From Salinirubellus salinus (GTDB lineage Archaea; Halobacteriota; Halobacteria; Halobacteriales; Haloarculaceae): a stretch of DNA of 64,000 bases. Both the position numbers and the translations under genes were made by a program. Below are positions 17,595 through 26,230 of this stretch, piece after piece; positions within the stretch are counted from its first letter, which is position 1, and every line of letters begins with the position of its first letter. The notes beneath the pieces are model-generated. The model saw only the letters and a program-made list of their open reading frames with translations, had not been told where the DNA came from and made no database searches. The stretch lies in assembly GCF_025231485.1 (NCBI RefSeq), contig NZ_CP104003.1, positions 1,178,001-1,242,000 of the forward strand, given 5' to 3'.

Positions 17595-18677
17595 TCACTC
17601 GTCGTCGCGGGCTGTCGGCGTCCCGCTCAGGTTGCCCGCGTCGTCGAACCGCTTCGCCCGGAGGAAACGTGCCCGGTAGCGGTTGGCCGGGTCCTTCACG
17701 TCGGCCTCGCGTATCTGTTCGGTCTCGCCGTCGGCGACGGCTTCGACGATCCGTTCGACCTGTTCCTTCTCGCTCGGGGTGAGGTCGAACTCGTAGGTCC
17801 GCGTGGATTCACCCTCGAGCCGGGTCCACTTGCGGGCCGCGGTGACGACGAGCGAACAGGGTTCCCGGCAGGGGAACTCGCCGTCGCCCCCGTCGACGTC
17901 GAGGGGCGTGTCCTCGTCGTACTGCCACTCCCGGCGCTTGAGACACTGCGAGTCGTCACAGCAGGCCTCGGCGACCCAGTTCACGTGTTCGTACCCCTCG
18001 TTGCGGTCCCACGTCTTGACCACGCCGTAGATGCCGGACTGCCGCTGCATCGTCGGGTGCCAGTGCGAGATGTCGAGGTCACCCTGCCGTTCGAGGTACC
18101 AGTTCTCGACCGTGGCGGGGTAGATCTGCTCGACGGTCGCGGTCAGGTCGTTCGGCGCGAGGTCCACGAACGCCCACCCCGTCGGGAGCGAGGGAGCCGT
18201 CTTGAGCGGGCGGTACCGGCCACGGTCGTCGTACTTCACCAGCGAGCGAGCGTCGAGCGGGTCCGTGTAGGTGTCGAGGTCGGCGACCGGTTCGTCCACG
18301 TCCGCCTCGTGGCGCACCTCGTAGGTCCGGTCGCCGTCCTCAAGCGTGACCGACACGCGGAGTTGCCCCCAGGCGCGGGCGACCCCCTCGCGGAGCGCCT
18401 CGTATCGCTCGGGCACGGCGTGGTCGTCCGCTCCCTCCACCCACCGGAGGAAGGCGGTGCGAGCCTCGCTCCGCGGACGCGAGAACGTGTACCAGTTGTC
18501 GACGTGCTCGGGGTGGTCGCGGGCGGCGGCCGCGAGTCCGTCCGCGTCGAGTCCCGTACGCTCGTCCGCCGCGACGGCGAACTCGTAGCCGGCGTCCGTC
18601 TCGGCGACCCGGAGACCGTCGTACTCGATGCCGTCGGCCGCGGCCTCGCGGAGGGCCGCGAGCGTCGTCTCGTCCAT
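17595..18677 (-). CDS. DR2241-like 4Fe-4S protein
   Basis: The 360-residue protein resembles the DR2241 family, cytosolic proteins with a stabilising domain and a small 4Fe-4S domain. Candidate ligands are Cys239, Cys240, Cys245 (ACCDDSQCL) and Cys270, Cys274 (PCREPC). The middle contains YPATVENWYLERQGDLDISHW, which is typical. In haloarchaea the family is found near CbiX chelatases, and a TPR protein and CbiX follow here on the same strand. This suggests a role in sirohydrochlorin, haem or cobalamin metabolism, although the biochemical function is not known to me. The ATG at 18677 is the only one before the conserved N-terminus; the longer open frame upstream is Arg-rich shadow. Confidence 0.82.
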   Translation of the reverse strand: MDETTLAALREAAADGIEYDGLRVAETDAGYEFAVAADERTGLDADGLAAAARDHPEHVDNWYTFSRPRSEARTAFLRWVEGADDHAVPERYEALREGVARAWGQLRVSVTLEDGDRTYEVRHEADVDEPVADLDTYTDPLDARSLVKYDDRGRYRPLKTAPSLPTGWAFVDLAPNDLTATVEQIYPATVENWYLERQGDLDISHWHPTMQRQSGIYGVVKTWDRNEGYEHVNWVAEACCDDSQCLKRREWQYDEDTPLDVDGGDGEFPCREPCSLVVTAARKWTRLEGESTRTYEFDLTPSEKEQVERIVEAVADGETEQIREADVKDPANRYRARFLRAKRFDDAGNLSGTPTARDDE

Positions 18678-18736
18678 ACCGGACCGACTCGGCGCGCGCC
18701 GATAAACCCGGGCGCTTCGGCAGGCCGTGCCCCCTG

Positions 18737-19543
18737 TCAGGCGCCCAGACGCTCCGAGTCGCGGCCGGCCGCCTCCGTGGTCGGTGCCTCGCGCTCGGGC
18801 GCCGACGGGTCGCTCGTCGGCACCTCGAACAGGTCCGCCGGCACTGGCTCGCGTAGCCCGGCGAGCCCCTCCCGTGCCCGCTCGAGTTCGGCGTCCACGT
18901 CGGCCCGTCGCAGGCCGAGCGCCCGTGCTCGCTCCAGCGCCTCCACGGCGAACTCCCACAGCCCCCGCTCGTCGTAGTAGAACCCGAGGTCGTACCACGC
19001 CTCCGGGAGTCGCGGGTCGAGTTCGACCGCGCGCTCGGCGTGGGCGAGCGGCCGCGACGAATCGCCGGACTCCCACAGCGCGTACGCGAGGTTCAGTTCG
19101 GCGACGGCGGCGAGGTCCGGGAACCGGCTCTCACTCTCGTCGCGACCCCCACCGTCGATGCGCAGCGCCTCGCGTGCGGCCCCGGCGGCCTCGTCGTACT
19201 CCCCGAGCTGCGCGTGGGCGACCCCCCGATTCGTCCACGCCTCCATCGCCTCGCGGGAGTCCTCGGTGGCGAACCACGCGACCCGGCCGAAGGTGTCCGC
19301 GGCCTGTTCGTACTCCTCGATGGCGAGGTACGACAGGCCCACGTCGAGGAGCGCCTCGAGGTCGACCGCATCGGGGCGGTAGTGCGCCGGGTCCAGCAGG
19401 TCGGCCAGCGCGTGGGCGTCGGTCGGGTCGACCTGGAACGGGTCGTCCACGCCGACCTCGAACGAGAAGCCGGTGTAGGGGTCACCGAAGCCACTGCCCT
19501 CGGAGAATCGGTGGCGGCGTCGCTCGGGGCCGTCGTGGGTCAT
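18737..19543 (-). CDS. Tetratricopeptide-repeat protein
   Basis: A 268-residue protein with three to four TPR units between about residues 65 and 215: LLDVGLSYLAIEEYEQAADTFGR, AWTNRGVAHAQLGEYDEAAGAA, ELNLAYALWESGDSSRPLAHAE and AWYDLGFYYDERGLWEFAVEALERA. The N-terminal 60 residues are acidic and include FEVGVDDPFQVDPTDAHALADLLDP, and the C-terminal tail is unstructured. TPR domains bind other proteins; here the partners may be the Fe-S protein downstream (59 bp away) and the CbiX chelatase upstream. No enzymatic motif and no signal peptide. Confidence 0.87.
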   Translation of the reverse strand: MTHDGPERRRHRFSEGSGFGDPYTGFSFEVGVDDPFQVDPTDAHALADLLDPAHYRPDAVDLEALLDVGLSYLAIEEYEQAADTFGRVAWFATEDSREAMEAWTNRGVAHAQLGEYDEAAGAAREALRIDGGGRDESESRFPDLAAVAELNLAYALWESGDSSRPLAHAERAVELDPRLPEAWYDLGFYYDERGLWEFAVEALERARALGLRRADVDAELERAREGLAGLREPVPADLFEVPTSDPSAPEREAPTTEAAGRDSERLGA

Positions 19544-19628
19544 GGGTTCAGGAGGCGCCCGGGTGAGAAGACGGTAGCGGTGAGGGGCCGGGACTCAGTC
19601 GTCGCCGATTGTCAGGACGGCGACCACC

Positions 19629-20510
19629 TCAGTCGTCGCTCGGCGTCGCCACGCGGGTCCGCTCGCGGACCCGTTCGATGGCGTCACCCACCTCCGCGCC
19701 GGCGTCGGCCGCGCGTTCGAGGACCACGTCGGCCATCAGGTCCTCCGTGCCGACCGCACCCGCGTACCAGATGCGGACGCCCTCGACCTCGGCGGGTACG
19801 TCGTAGCCCGTCCGGTAGTCGTCGGTGAGCCCCATGTCCTCGGGGATGTCCTCCTGCGTGTGGAAGCCGTCGGCGACGAACAGCGGGACGACGACCACGT
19901 CGGGCGTGGAGAACAGGTCGGCCACGTCGTCGACCTCCGGGTCCTCGTCCATGAACACGGCCATCACCTCGTCGAACCGGTCACGCTCGGCGATGCGGTC
20001 GGCGTGGTACTGGATGGCCTTCGCGCTGTTCTCGTTGCGCTCGGTGCCGTGGCCGACGACGGCGAGGCCGAATCCCTCGCCGACGTCCGGGTCGCCGGTG
20101 ACGGTCTCGGCCCGACGGACGACGACGTCGGTCATCGCGTCGTGGGTCCCGACCGGCCCGCAGTAGTGGACCCGCTGGCCGGTGTCGGCCGCCCGGAGCG
20201 TGGTGTGCGTGGCCGAGGTGCCGTCCGACCCCCACTGCTCGACGTCCCACGCCTCCAGCCGGAGTTCACGGGGGATGACCTGCTCCGTGAAGTACCCCTC
20301 CGAGATGAACAGCGGCACCACGTACACCTCCTCGCTCTCGACGGTCCGGAGCACCTCCCGGAACGACGGCTCCTCCTTCCAGAACGCCGTCTTCACCTCG
20401 TCGAACACGCCCGTCTCGCGGATGGTGTCGGCGTGTCGGTAGGTCGGCGTCGACGACTCCGGGTTCAGGTGCGACCCGTGGGCCACGACGACGAGTGCCT
20501 GCGAACTCAT
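19629..20510 (-). CDS. cbiX: Sirohydrochlorin cobaltochelatase CbiX, long form
   Basis: Inserts Co2+ (or Fe2+/Ni2+) into sirohydrochlorin, the branch point to cobalamin or sirohaem and haem. The 293-residue protein is the tandem-domain form. Domain 1 starts ALVVVAHGSHLNPESS with the metal/catalytic His11, and domain 2 starts GLAVVGHGTERNENS (about residue 150) with an equivalent His. Small archaeal CbiXS has a single domain of about 130 residues. The C-terminus ends in an acidic-basic tail (IERVRERTRVATPSDD). Start ATG at 20510. It is the upstream gene of the CbiX-TPR-DR2241 set, with gaps of 85 and 59 bp, which is compatible with one operon. Confidence 0.93.
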   Translation of the reverse strand: MSSQALVVVAHGSHLNPESSTPTYRHADTIRETGVFDEVKTAFWKEEPSFREVLRTVESEEVYVVPLFISEGYFTEQVIPRELRLEAWDVEQWGSDGTSATHTTLRAADTGQRVHYCGPVGTHDAMTDVVVRRAETVTGDPDVGEGFGLAVVGHGTERNENSAKAIQYHADRIAERDRFDEVMAVFMDEDPEVDDVADLFSTPDVVVVPLFVADGFHTQEDIPEDMGLTDDYRTGYDVPAEVEGVRIWYAGAVGTEDLMADVVLERAADAGAEVGDAIERVRERTRVATPSDD

Positions 20511-20617
20511 GGGTGAACGCACGGCCGTCGCGCTATTATGACCTTCGGGCGCCGCCGCTGGTCGGTGGGCCACGGCCCGACCACAGGACTAAGCCACGTG
20601 TCACCGAACCACGGAAC

Positions 20618-21610
20618 ATGCCGGACGACGCCGAACTCGACCCGCAGGCGGCGACGATGCTGGAGGCCATCGAGGCCATCGGGCTGCCGCCGAGTTACGC
20701 CACCTCGCCCGCGACGGCCCGCCAGCGACTCGAGGACTTCTTCGGCGGCGGCGACCCGGAGCCGGTGGCCGCCACGACGGACTACGAGATACCGGGTCCG
20801 GCGGGGGGTATCCCGGTTCGCCAGTACAGCCCCGGTGGCGCAGGCCCGCACCCGCTGGTGGTGTTCTACCACGGGGGCGGCTGGACCGCCGGGAGCCTCG
20901 ACACCCACGACAACGTCTGTCGGGGGCTGGTGAATCGCGCCGACTGCGTCGTCCTCTCGGTCGACTACCGACTCGCGCCGGAACACCCGTTCCCGGCCGC
21001 CTTCGAGGACTGTTACGCCGCCGCGGAGTGGGCCGCCGAGTACGCCGACACCGTGGACTGCGACCCCGAACGCATCGCCGTCGCCGGTGACTCCGCCGGC
21101 GGGAACCTCGCCGCGGCCGTCTCGCTCCGTGCCCGCGACGAACGGCGCGGCGTCGGCTTCCGCGACGAGTCGGGCGACGCACCGGAGATCGTCCACCAGG
21201 CGCTGATATACCCGGCGGTGAACTCGCCGGCCGGCCCCACGTTCGGGAGTTACGAGGAGAACGCCGCGGGCTACTTCCTCGAACGCGCGTCGGTGGAGTA
21301 CTACTACGGTAACTACGTGGCCGACCCGGCCGACGCGCGGAATGCCTACCTCGCCCCGCTCCTGGCGGACGACCTCTCGGACCTGCCGCCCGCCTCGGTG
21401 CTGACGGCCGGGTTCGACCCGCTCCGCGACGAGGGGCGAGCCTACGTCGAGCGGCTCCGGGACGCCGACGTCGCGGTGACCCACGAGGAGTTCGCCGGGC
21501 AGATCCACGCCTTCGTCAGCATGACGGACGAACTCGACGCGGCCGCGGACGGCCTCGACTTCGTGGGCGAGGAGTTGCGCGCCGCGTTCGGCACGGGACC
21601 TACCGAGTGA
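20618..21610 (+). CDS. Alpha/beta hydrolase, hormone-sensitive-lipase (HSL) type esterase
   Basis: Carboxylesterase of family IV. The 330-residue protein shows every hallmark: the oxyanion-hole motif HGGGW (VVFYHGGGWTAGSLDTHDNV), the nucleophile elbow GDSAGG, the catalytic Asp in SVLTAGFDPLRDEG and the catalytic His in FAGQIHAFVSM. The sequence YRLAPEHPFPAAFEDC between them is diagnostic of the family. The N-terminal ~60 residues form the cap. It is cytosolic with no signal peptide. ATG at 20618 is chosen because the 41-residue upstream extension includes the divergent promoter region. Natural substrate unknown, probably a short acyl ester. Confidence 0.94.
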   Translation: MPDDAELDPQAATMLEAIEAIGLPPSYATSPATARQRLEDFFGGGDPEPVAATTDYEIPGPAGGIPVRQYSPGGAGPHPLVVFYHGGGWTAGSLDTHDNVCRGLVNRADCVVLSVDYRLAPEHPFPAAFEDCYAAAEWAAEYADTVDCDPERIAVAGDSAGGNLAAAVSLRARDERRGVGFRDESGDAPEIVHQALIYPAVNSPAGPTFGSYEENAAGYFLERASVEYYYGNYVADPADARNAYLAPLLADDLSDLPPASVLTAGFDPLRDEGRAYVERLRDADVAVTHEEFAGQIHAFVSMTDELDAAADGLDFVGEELRAAFGTGPTE

Positions 21611-21704
21611 GGTGTGGGTCGCGGGGCGGCGTCCGACCCCCCGGACACGACTACGGCGAGCGAATCTCCCCAAGAGGTATCTACCTGTGCGACGAGCGTC
21701 AGAC

Positions 21705-21884
21705 ATGGACTGTCCTCGGTGTGGCGGGAGGCTCGAACGCTACTCCCTCGGGGAGCGCGAGACGGACGCCTGTTCGGAGTGCGGGTTCCTCGACGTGCCC
21801 GCGGACCACCGCTACCAGTTGCCGGACCGGGAGTCGTGGGACGAGGCGATGAAGCGGCACGCGGACGCAGACGGCGAGCGGTAG
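21705..21884 (+). CDS. Small zinc-ribbon protein
   Basis: A 59-residue protein with two CxxC pairs (MDCPRCGGRLERYSLG and ACSECGFLDV) spaced as in a zinc ribbon, followed by an acidic helix (SWDEAMKRHADADGER). The start ATG at 21705 lies directly before the first Cys pair; a longer open frame upstream is out of character. Such mini zinc ribbons are frequent in haloarchaea and usually bind partner proteins or nucleic acid. Function unknown. It stands 94 bp from the convergent salactin gene. Confidence 0.8.
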   Translation: MDCPRCGGRLERYSLGERETDACSECGFLDVPADHRYQLPDRESWDEAMKRHADADGER

Positions 21885-21978
21885 GGGGCCGCGTAGTTCT
21901 TGGGCAGCTCGGGCGACGAGCCGTGCCACCGCTCGGCACGCAACGGTGGAAGAAGTGTGGTGGTCGGTCGACGGTCGC

Positions 21979-23028
21979 TCAGTCGTCGCTCTCGGCTTCC
22001 GCTTCGCCGGCTTCGGCCCCCGCTTCGGCCTCCGCGCCGTCGTCGTAGCCGCCGTCCTCGGTTCGGGCGGCCACCAGCGCACCGCTGGCGACGGAGTACA
22101 TCGGCGCACGGGCCCGGCGCACGTCGCTGATGCTGAACGGGACGTTGGACTCGTTCAGGCGGTCCTGGAACAGTTTCTCGAACCCCTTCGGGGACGAGGT
22201 GCCGCCGGTGACGACGACGGGGACGTCGAGCCCTTCCTCGACGTCCTCCTCGTTGACCTCCGCGATGATGTTCTCGATGACGTAGTCGAGCAGGTTGTCG
22301 TAGTAGATGCTGAGCGCACCCTCGACGCCGCCGACGTCCGTCTTGAAGTCGAGGCGGAAGTCGTCCTCCTTGATGGAGGTGACCTTGTCGACCTTCTGGC
22401 CCGTCGCGCGGGCGGTCTGCTCGTCGATCCAGTCCCCACCGCGGGCGATGGAGAACGTCATGACCGGCACCGCGTAGTACGAGAGACAGACGTTGGTCAT
22501 CCCCGCGCCGAACGAGACGCCAAGCCCCGTGAAGTCGTGGTCGGCCAGCTCCGAGTAGATGACCGCCATCCCCTCGTTGATGGGTTCCGGGTCGTACCCC
22601 ATGTCACCGAGCAGGCTCTCCAGCGTCTTCTGGTGGTAGAGCGTGTTCAGGTCCGAGTCGATGGGGTCCGCCGGCGTCGAGAAGAACAACCGCTCGCGCG
22701 GGTGCTCGGGCTCGCCGGCCACCTGTTCGAGGATGAGCTTGATCATCGGGATGGCGCTCTTCTCGTCCGAGGAGAGGATCCCGTGGCTCATCGGCCGCCG
22801 CGTCTCCTGCTTGAAGATGTTGGCGAAGTTGAGTGCGTCGTCACCGACGACGTACACCGAGTCGTCCTTGCGGATGTGGAGTACCTGACTGCGCGAGAGC
22901 ATCTGCTCCGCCATGTCCGAGTACTCGATCTCCACGAAGGAGTTGCGTTGCTGTGTGAACACCGTGTCCGAGCCGTCCTGTCGTGCCGAGACGATGTTCA
23001 TCGTCCCGACGTCGATTCCCCGAGCCAT
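21979..23028 (-). CDS. Salactin-type actin homologue
   Basis: Filament-forming ATPase of the actin/MreB/Hsp70 superfamily. The 349-residue protein begins [19 protein letters not shown], the phosphate-1 loop; the second phosphate loop is [17 protein letters not shown] and the adenosine motif is [19 protein letters not shown]. The sequence fits the haloarchaeal family named salactin, described in Halobacterium as a dynamically unstable filament. The last ~25 residues form a very acidic Ala/Glu/Gly tail. ATG at 23028 is set by a TATA-like ggttatta 27-34 bp upstream. It is transcribed in the same direction as the membrane protein and dph2 upstream, each apparently with its own promoter. Confidence 0.9.
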   Translation of the reverse strand: MARGIDVGTMNIVSARQDGSDTVFTQQRNSFVEIEYSDMAEQMLSRSQVLHIRKDDSVYVVGDDALNFANIFKQETRRPMSHGILSSDEKSAIPMIKLILEQVAGEPEHPRERLFFSTPADPIDSDLNTLYHQKTLESLLGDMGYDPEPINEGMAVIYSELADHDFTGLGVSFGAGMTNVCLSYYAVPVMTFSIARGGDWIDEQTARATGQKVDKVTSIKEDDFRLDFKTDVGGVEGALSIYYDNLLDYVIENIIAEVNEEDVEEGLDVPVVVTGGTSSPKGFEKLFQDRLNESNVPFSISDVRRARAPMYSVASGALVAARTEDGGYDDGAEAEAGAEAGEAEAESDD

Positions 23029-23054
23029 TGCGAATCGTGGGTTCGCGTCAGACG

Positions 23055-23062
23055 TAATAACC
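23055..23062 (-). promoter_or_regulatory. TATA-like element for the salactin gene
   Basis: Read on the minus strand this is ggttatta, 27-34 bp upstream of the ATG at 23028, consistent with a leaderless message. The following 40 bp (to about 23105) are the most AT-rich stretch of this neighbourhood. Confidence 0.55.
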
Positions 23063-23154
23063 TTGTTGTCGGTATCTAAAATTAATCGCAATACTGCTCA
23101 GTATCTAGTCGTAGCTGTCCGATGCCCACCGTACCCCTCCGGACGGACGCCGAG

Positions 23155-24042
23155 TCAGCGGTCGAGCAGTCCCCGAACCCGGTCACGGAGCCGTTCGAGC
23201 GGGCCGCGCTCGGCGCGAGCCTGTTCGGCGGCCTCGCGCTTTCGCTTGAGGTCCGCGAGTTTCGCCGTGGCGTCGTCCGTGCTCCCGCCGCGGTCGGTCC
23301 GGTCCACGTCGCCCTTCATCCCCTTGAGACCGGCCACGGCGTCCTCGACGCCGTTGCCCGAGGACCGGACCGTCGTGGCCTGCACCTCGCCGAAGTTGGA
23401 CGACTGGATCCCCTCCTCGTCGGTGGCGAACGTCAGTCGTTGCTCGCGGGTCTCCGGGACGCCACCCCACGTCAGGTCGGAGGCGGCGGTGGCCTCGTCG
23501 ATGTCGGCCCGGACCTGCTCGTCGGTCACCTCCGGTCCGGTCTCCGCGGCCGCGGCGTCGCCGCCCGGCCCGCCGCTGGCCCGTTCGACGTGGTAGCTGA
23601 CCAGTGCCGTCCCCGACGCCGCGACGACGCTCACGAGGCCGACGGCGTAGATGGCCACGCCGATGCCAGAGTAGTCTGGCCCCACATCGAGGTTCCAGTC
23701 GTGGGGGTACGCCCAGACGAACAGGCCGATGGCCCCGAGCGTGACGAGGGTGCCGGCCGCGCCGACGTAGAGCGCCCGCCGGTCGACCGGCAGGAGGACC
23801 ACCACGCCGAGGAGCAGTGTCGGCAGCCCGAACGCCCCGACGGCGAAGGCAACCTCCTTCATCCAGAACGCCTCGCCGGCGACCAGTGCCCCCTCTGCGA
23901 GGAACAGGAGCAGTCCACCGAGCCCCATCGCGAGGCCGGCGAAGAACGCGCCGAAGCCCGCGTAGATGTCGACGGCGCGGTCGGGTTCGCCCACGTATTC
24001 AGTGTACCAGGCCACGACCGGGTCGGGGGCGTCGGCAGCCAT
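23155..24042 (-). CDS. Four-helix membrane protein with cytosolic charged tail (haloarchaeal DUF family)
   Basis: A 295-residue haloarchaeal membrane protein, probably one of the families labelled DUF7139. Hydrophobic helices are visible at about residues 28-48 (FGAFFAGLAMGLGGLLLFLA), 63-83 (VAFAVGAFGLPTLLLGVVVLL), 90-112 and 128-150. After them comes a ~140-residue polar region ending in a basic-acidic coiled coil (KLADLKRKREAAEQARAERGPLERLRDRVRGLL). No transporter motif. It lies between salactin and dph2 on the same strand, 126 and 168 bp away. A link to the actin filament at the membrane is conceivable, but position is the only evidence. Confidence 0.75.
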   Translation of the reverse strand: MAADAPDPVVAWYTEYVGEPDRAVDIYAGFGAFFAGLAMGLGGLLLFLAEGALVAGEAFWMKEVAFAVGAFGLPTLLLGVVVLLPVDRRALYVGAAGTLVTLGAIGLFVWAYPHDWNLDVGPDYSGIGVAIYAVGLVSVVAASGTALVSYHVERASGGPGGDAAAAETGPEVTDEQVRADIDEATAASDLTWGGVPETREQRLTFATDEEGIQSSNFGEVQATTVRSSGNGVEDAVAGLKGMKGDVDRTDRGGSTDDATAKLADLKRKREAAEQARAERGPLERLRDRVRGLLDR

Positions 24043-24108
24043 TGCACGGAGATTCGATTCGGCCCTGATAACTATTCGGGACGTTCTCACGTCGAAACAA
24101 GGGAGTAT

Positions 24109-24128
24109 CACCCTGTATAATTTGGGTG
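24109..24128. promoter_or_regulatory. Palindrome caccc/gggtg framing a TATA-like core
   Basis: The arms caccc (24109-24113) and gggtg (24124-24128) enclose tgtataattt, an AT-rich core that reads as a TATA element in either direction. It sits about 70-85 bp upstream of the membrane protein gene at 24042 and beyond the 3' end of dph2. The arrangement is that of a repressor site over a promoter. Confidence 0.4.
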
Positions 24129-24210
24129 TCGGGGGGAGCGCTCCGGAGAGATGGGGAGTGAGAGAGAGCGTGTCCGACCGCTCGAGGGGGCGAGGGCAGG
24201 GGAGCGGCGC

Positions 24211-25263
24211 TTACCAGGTGCCGTGGAACGTGTCGAACGAGAGCGAGTCAAGCGGTCGCTCACCGATGGCGATCTCGTACTCGCCCGGCGTGAGCATCGG
24301 CTGCTTGAACTGCGGACCGTCGTCGGTCGTGATGCGTGGACACCCGGTGTTGACGTATGCGTCCATCCCGAAGTTCGTCAGCCGGTCCGGTGTGACCTCG
24401 TCCATCGTGATGAGGTAGGCGTTCTCGTTGTTCTGCACGATCTCCTGAGCCACGTCCCAGCGACCCTGCCCGATCTTCGTGCAGAAGACGACGCCGAACG
24501 TCTCGGCGTCCATCGCGCGGTGGACCGCGCCGTACCGCTGTTTCAGGAACTTCTCGGTGTCCGCCACGGTGACGACGTTGTTCACCGGGTCGGCGATCAC
24601 CACCTTCTTCTCGGGGTGCTCCATCGCGAGGCCGAGCGGGTGGAACTTCCCACCGCCCACGTAGAGCACCTGGTCGGCGTCGACATCGGCGCTCGCGTAG
24701 TTACAGCCAAGCACCTGCCCCTCGTGGGTGAGGCGCTCGTCGCCACGGCGCGTGTGGACCGTGTAGCCCCGCTCCTCCAGCCACGCTCGCATCTCGTCGA
24801 ACTTGTTCATGTGCTGGGCCGTCGTCACGAGGCCCACGTCCGGGTCCTCGTCCGGGTCGGCGAGTTCGGCCAGCGACTCCTCCATGATGGGTTCGACCTC
24901 GACGTTCGAGAACAGCGGGACGTAGAGTATCTTCTCCGACTCCTTCATCGGCGAGTGGCCGAAGTGGACGAACACGTCCGTCCGGCGCATCATGTACGTG
25001 TCGAGGTCGCAGGCGCCGTAACACGGCTGCCCCGAGATCATCACCTGCACGTCCTCCGGGAGGAGTTCGCGCAGGTCGTCGGCCACCGCCGGGCCGCGGC
25101 GTTTCAGCCCCTCCGGGAACTGGAGACCGACCGTGCTCGCGTCGCGTTCCTCCACCGCCTCGACGATACGGTCGAGTTCGTAGTCCCACGTCCGGTCGTG
25201 CTTCAGCGCCATCCCGGTCTTCGTGAGGTCGCCCTCGGTCCGGGCGTCGGCGTCCTGGCTCAT
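24211..25263 (-). CDS. dph2: Diphthamide biosynthesis enzyme Dph2
   Basis: Non-canonical radical SAM enzyme that moves a 3-amino-3-carboxypropyl group from S-adenosylmethionine to the target histidine of elongation factor 2, the first step of diphthamide synthesis. The 350-residue protein has the three cluster cysteines, one per domain: Cys85 in QPCYGACD, Cys187 in VLGCNYA and a Cys near 308 in VNTGCPR. Their spacing (about 102 and 121) is close to the archaeal Dph2 of known structure. GLQFPEGLKRRGP is the conserved N-terminal motif. ATG at 25263 follows a TATA-like ttttacgcg on the minus strand. Archaeal Dph2 works as a homodimer, so no partner gene is needed. Confidence 0.95.
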   Translation of the reverse strand: MSQDADARTEGDLTKTGMALKHDRTWDYELDRIVEAVEERDASTVGLQFPEGLKRRGPAVADDLRELLPEDVQVMISGQPCYGACDLDTYMMRRTDVFVHFGHSPMKESEKILYVPLFSNVEVEPIMEESLAELADPDEDPDVGLVTTAQHMNKFDEMRAWLEERGYTVHTRRGDERLTHEGQVLGCNYASADVDADQVLYVGGGKFHPLGLAMEHPEKKVVIADPVNNVVTVADTEKFLKQRYGAVHRAMDAETFGVVFCTKIGQGRWDVAQEIVQNNENAYLITMDEVTPDRLTNFGMDAYVNTGCPRITTDDGPQFKQPMLTPGEYEIAIGERPLDSLSFDTFHGTW

Positions 25264-25569
25264 TACCCGTGATATCGACTCGGCGCGTAAAACCTGCGTG
25301 GTACGACCCGTGTCCCTGAACCGGGGCGCACGGCCCCGTCCACGCGACCGTGGTGACCACGTGGCGGATGACGATACCGCGGGTCGGCGACCCACGAGGT
25401 ACGACACTGGTCCCGATATCCCTCGTGCTCCCCGTCGTGTCGGTGGTGCTCTGCGCGGTCGGGTCGCCCGCGTGCTCCGCGGCCGACCGTGCGAGAGCAC
25501 GAGTGCAGTCGCTACCCGGTCGCCGCCGCCTTCGGCAAGCCTAAAGGCGACCGCACCCAAGGCGTGGAT
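25264..25569. other. 306-bp spacer between dph2 and the YlbF-type gene
   Basis: Divergent intergenic region. Its left end holds the dph2 promoter (TATA-like element at about 25285-25292) and its right end the promoter region of the YlbF-type gene. A 64-codon open frame at 25350-25544 has codon use unlike the neighbours and no family resemblance, so I do not call it a gene. I see no RNA gene or repeat in it. Confidence 0.5.
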
Positions 25570-25974
25570 ATGAGCACCGAGACCACGTCGGACGACGCCG
25601 AACCGGACGCGGCCGTTCGCGCGACGACGCTCGCCAGCGACCTCGGGGACGCCATCTCGGAACTGGACTCCTACCAGCGGTTCGCGGAGAAGAAGGCCGC
25701 CGTCGAGGGGAACGAGGAGGCCCAGGAGAAGATCCGCGAGTTCGAGCAGATCCGCGAGGAGTTCATGCTCGCCCGCCAGACCGGCGACGCGACCAACGAG
25801 GACCTCCGGCGGCTCCAGGAGACCCAGCAGGAACTGAACGAGATGCCCATCATGAGCGAGTACCAGCAGGCCAAGAGCCAGCTCGAACTCGAACTGCAGG
25901 AGCTGAACCAGATGATCTCCGCGCCGCTGGCCGTCGACTTCGGTGAGAAGGCGGGCGGCTGTTGTCAAGACTAG
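25570..25974 (+). CDS. YlbF/YmcA-family protein
   Basis: Mostly helical protein of 134 residues. The middle (ISELDSYQRFAEKKAAVEGNEEAQEKIREFEQIREEFMLARQTG) matches the YlbF/YmcA fold. In Bacillus members of this family form a complex that modulates RNase Y and competence or sporulation; in archaea their role is unknown. The C-terminus ends GEKAGGCCQD, a double Cys that could bind an Fe-S cluster or metal, as in the Bacillus complex where Cys residues at similar places ligate clusters. ATG at 25570 is preferred; the 27-residue upstream frame is out of character. A strong hairpin follows 30 bp after the stop. Confidence 0.83.
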   Translation: MSTETTSDDAEPDAAVRATTLASDLGDAISELDSYQRFAEKKAAVEGNEEAQEKIREFEQIREEFMLARQTGDATNEDLRRLQETQQELNEMPIMSEYQQAKSQLELELQELNQMISAPLAVDFGEKAGGCCQD

Positions 25975-26003
25975 CCACCTCTTCTTACTCCTCGGGCCTC
26001 CTC

Positions 26004-26022
26004 GCGCTCGCTCCGCGAGCGC
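26004..26022. terminator. Perfect 8-bp stem hairpin after the YlbF-type gene
   Basis: The stem gcgctcgc / gcgagcgc has a three-base loop (tcc) and starts 30 bp after the stop codon of the YlbF-type gene. There is no T-tract behind it, so it may be a processing or stability element rather than a classical terminator. Confidence 0.45.
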
Positions 26023-26094
26023 TGCGGGAGCCGCTCGTCGCAACGACGCGGAGACCAACTGCGCCACTCGCGCCGCCGGCGCTCGTTGCGGTGA

Positions 26095-26111
26095 GCGGAC
26101 CGCGGGTCCGC
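26095..26111. repeat. 7-bp inverted repeat in the YlbF/GNAT spacer
   Basis: The stem gcggacc / ggtccgc encloses the loop gcg. It is part of a 256-bp spacer that is rich in small hairpins and holds no convincing gene. Confidence 0.4.
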
Positions 26112-26143
26112 GAACCTCGGTAGACGAGCCGAGCGAGTCTGCC

Positions 26144-26174
26144 GGCGGGTGGGTGACGGAGCCGCGACCGCACC
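26144..26174. repeat. Dispersed intergenic element, copy 1
   Basis: The element reads ggcgggtggg, then seven variable bases, then gccgcgaccgcacc. An identical pair of blocks with the same seven-base spacing occurs at 43316-43346, also between genes. It lies about 57 bp upstream of the GNAT gene start. Confidence 0.6.
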
Positions 26175-26230
26175 GCCACCACGCCGCACGCTACCCCAAC
26201 GCCTTTCTCCGGGCCGTCGTCCGATTCCAC

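Noticed and set aside
25350-25544. A 64-codon frame with a hydrophobic centre between dph2 and the YlbF-type gene
   Set aside because: Codon use is unlike the neighbours, no promoter with suitable spacing is visible and it runs into the YlbF promoter.
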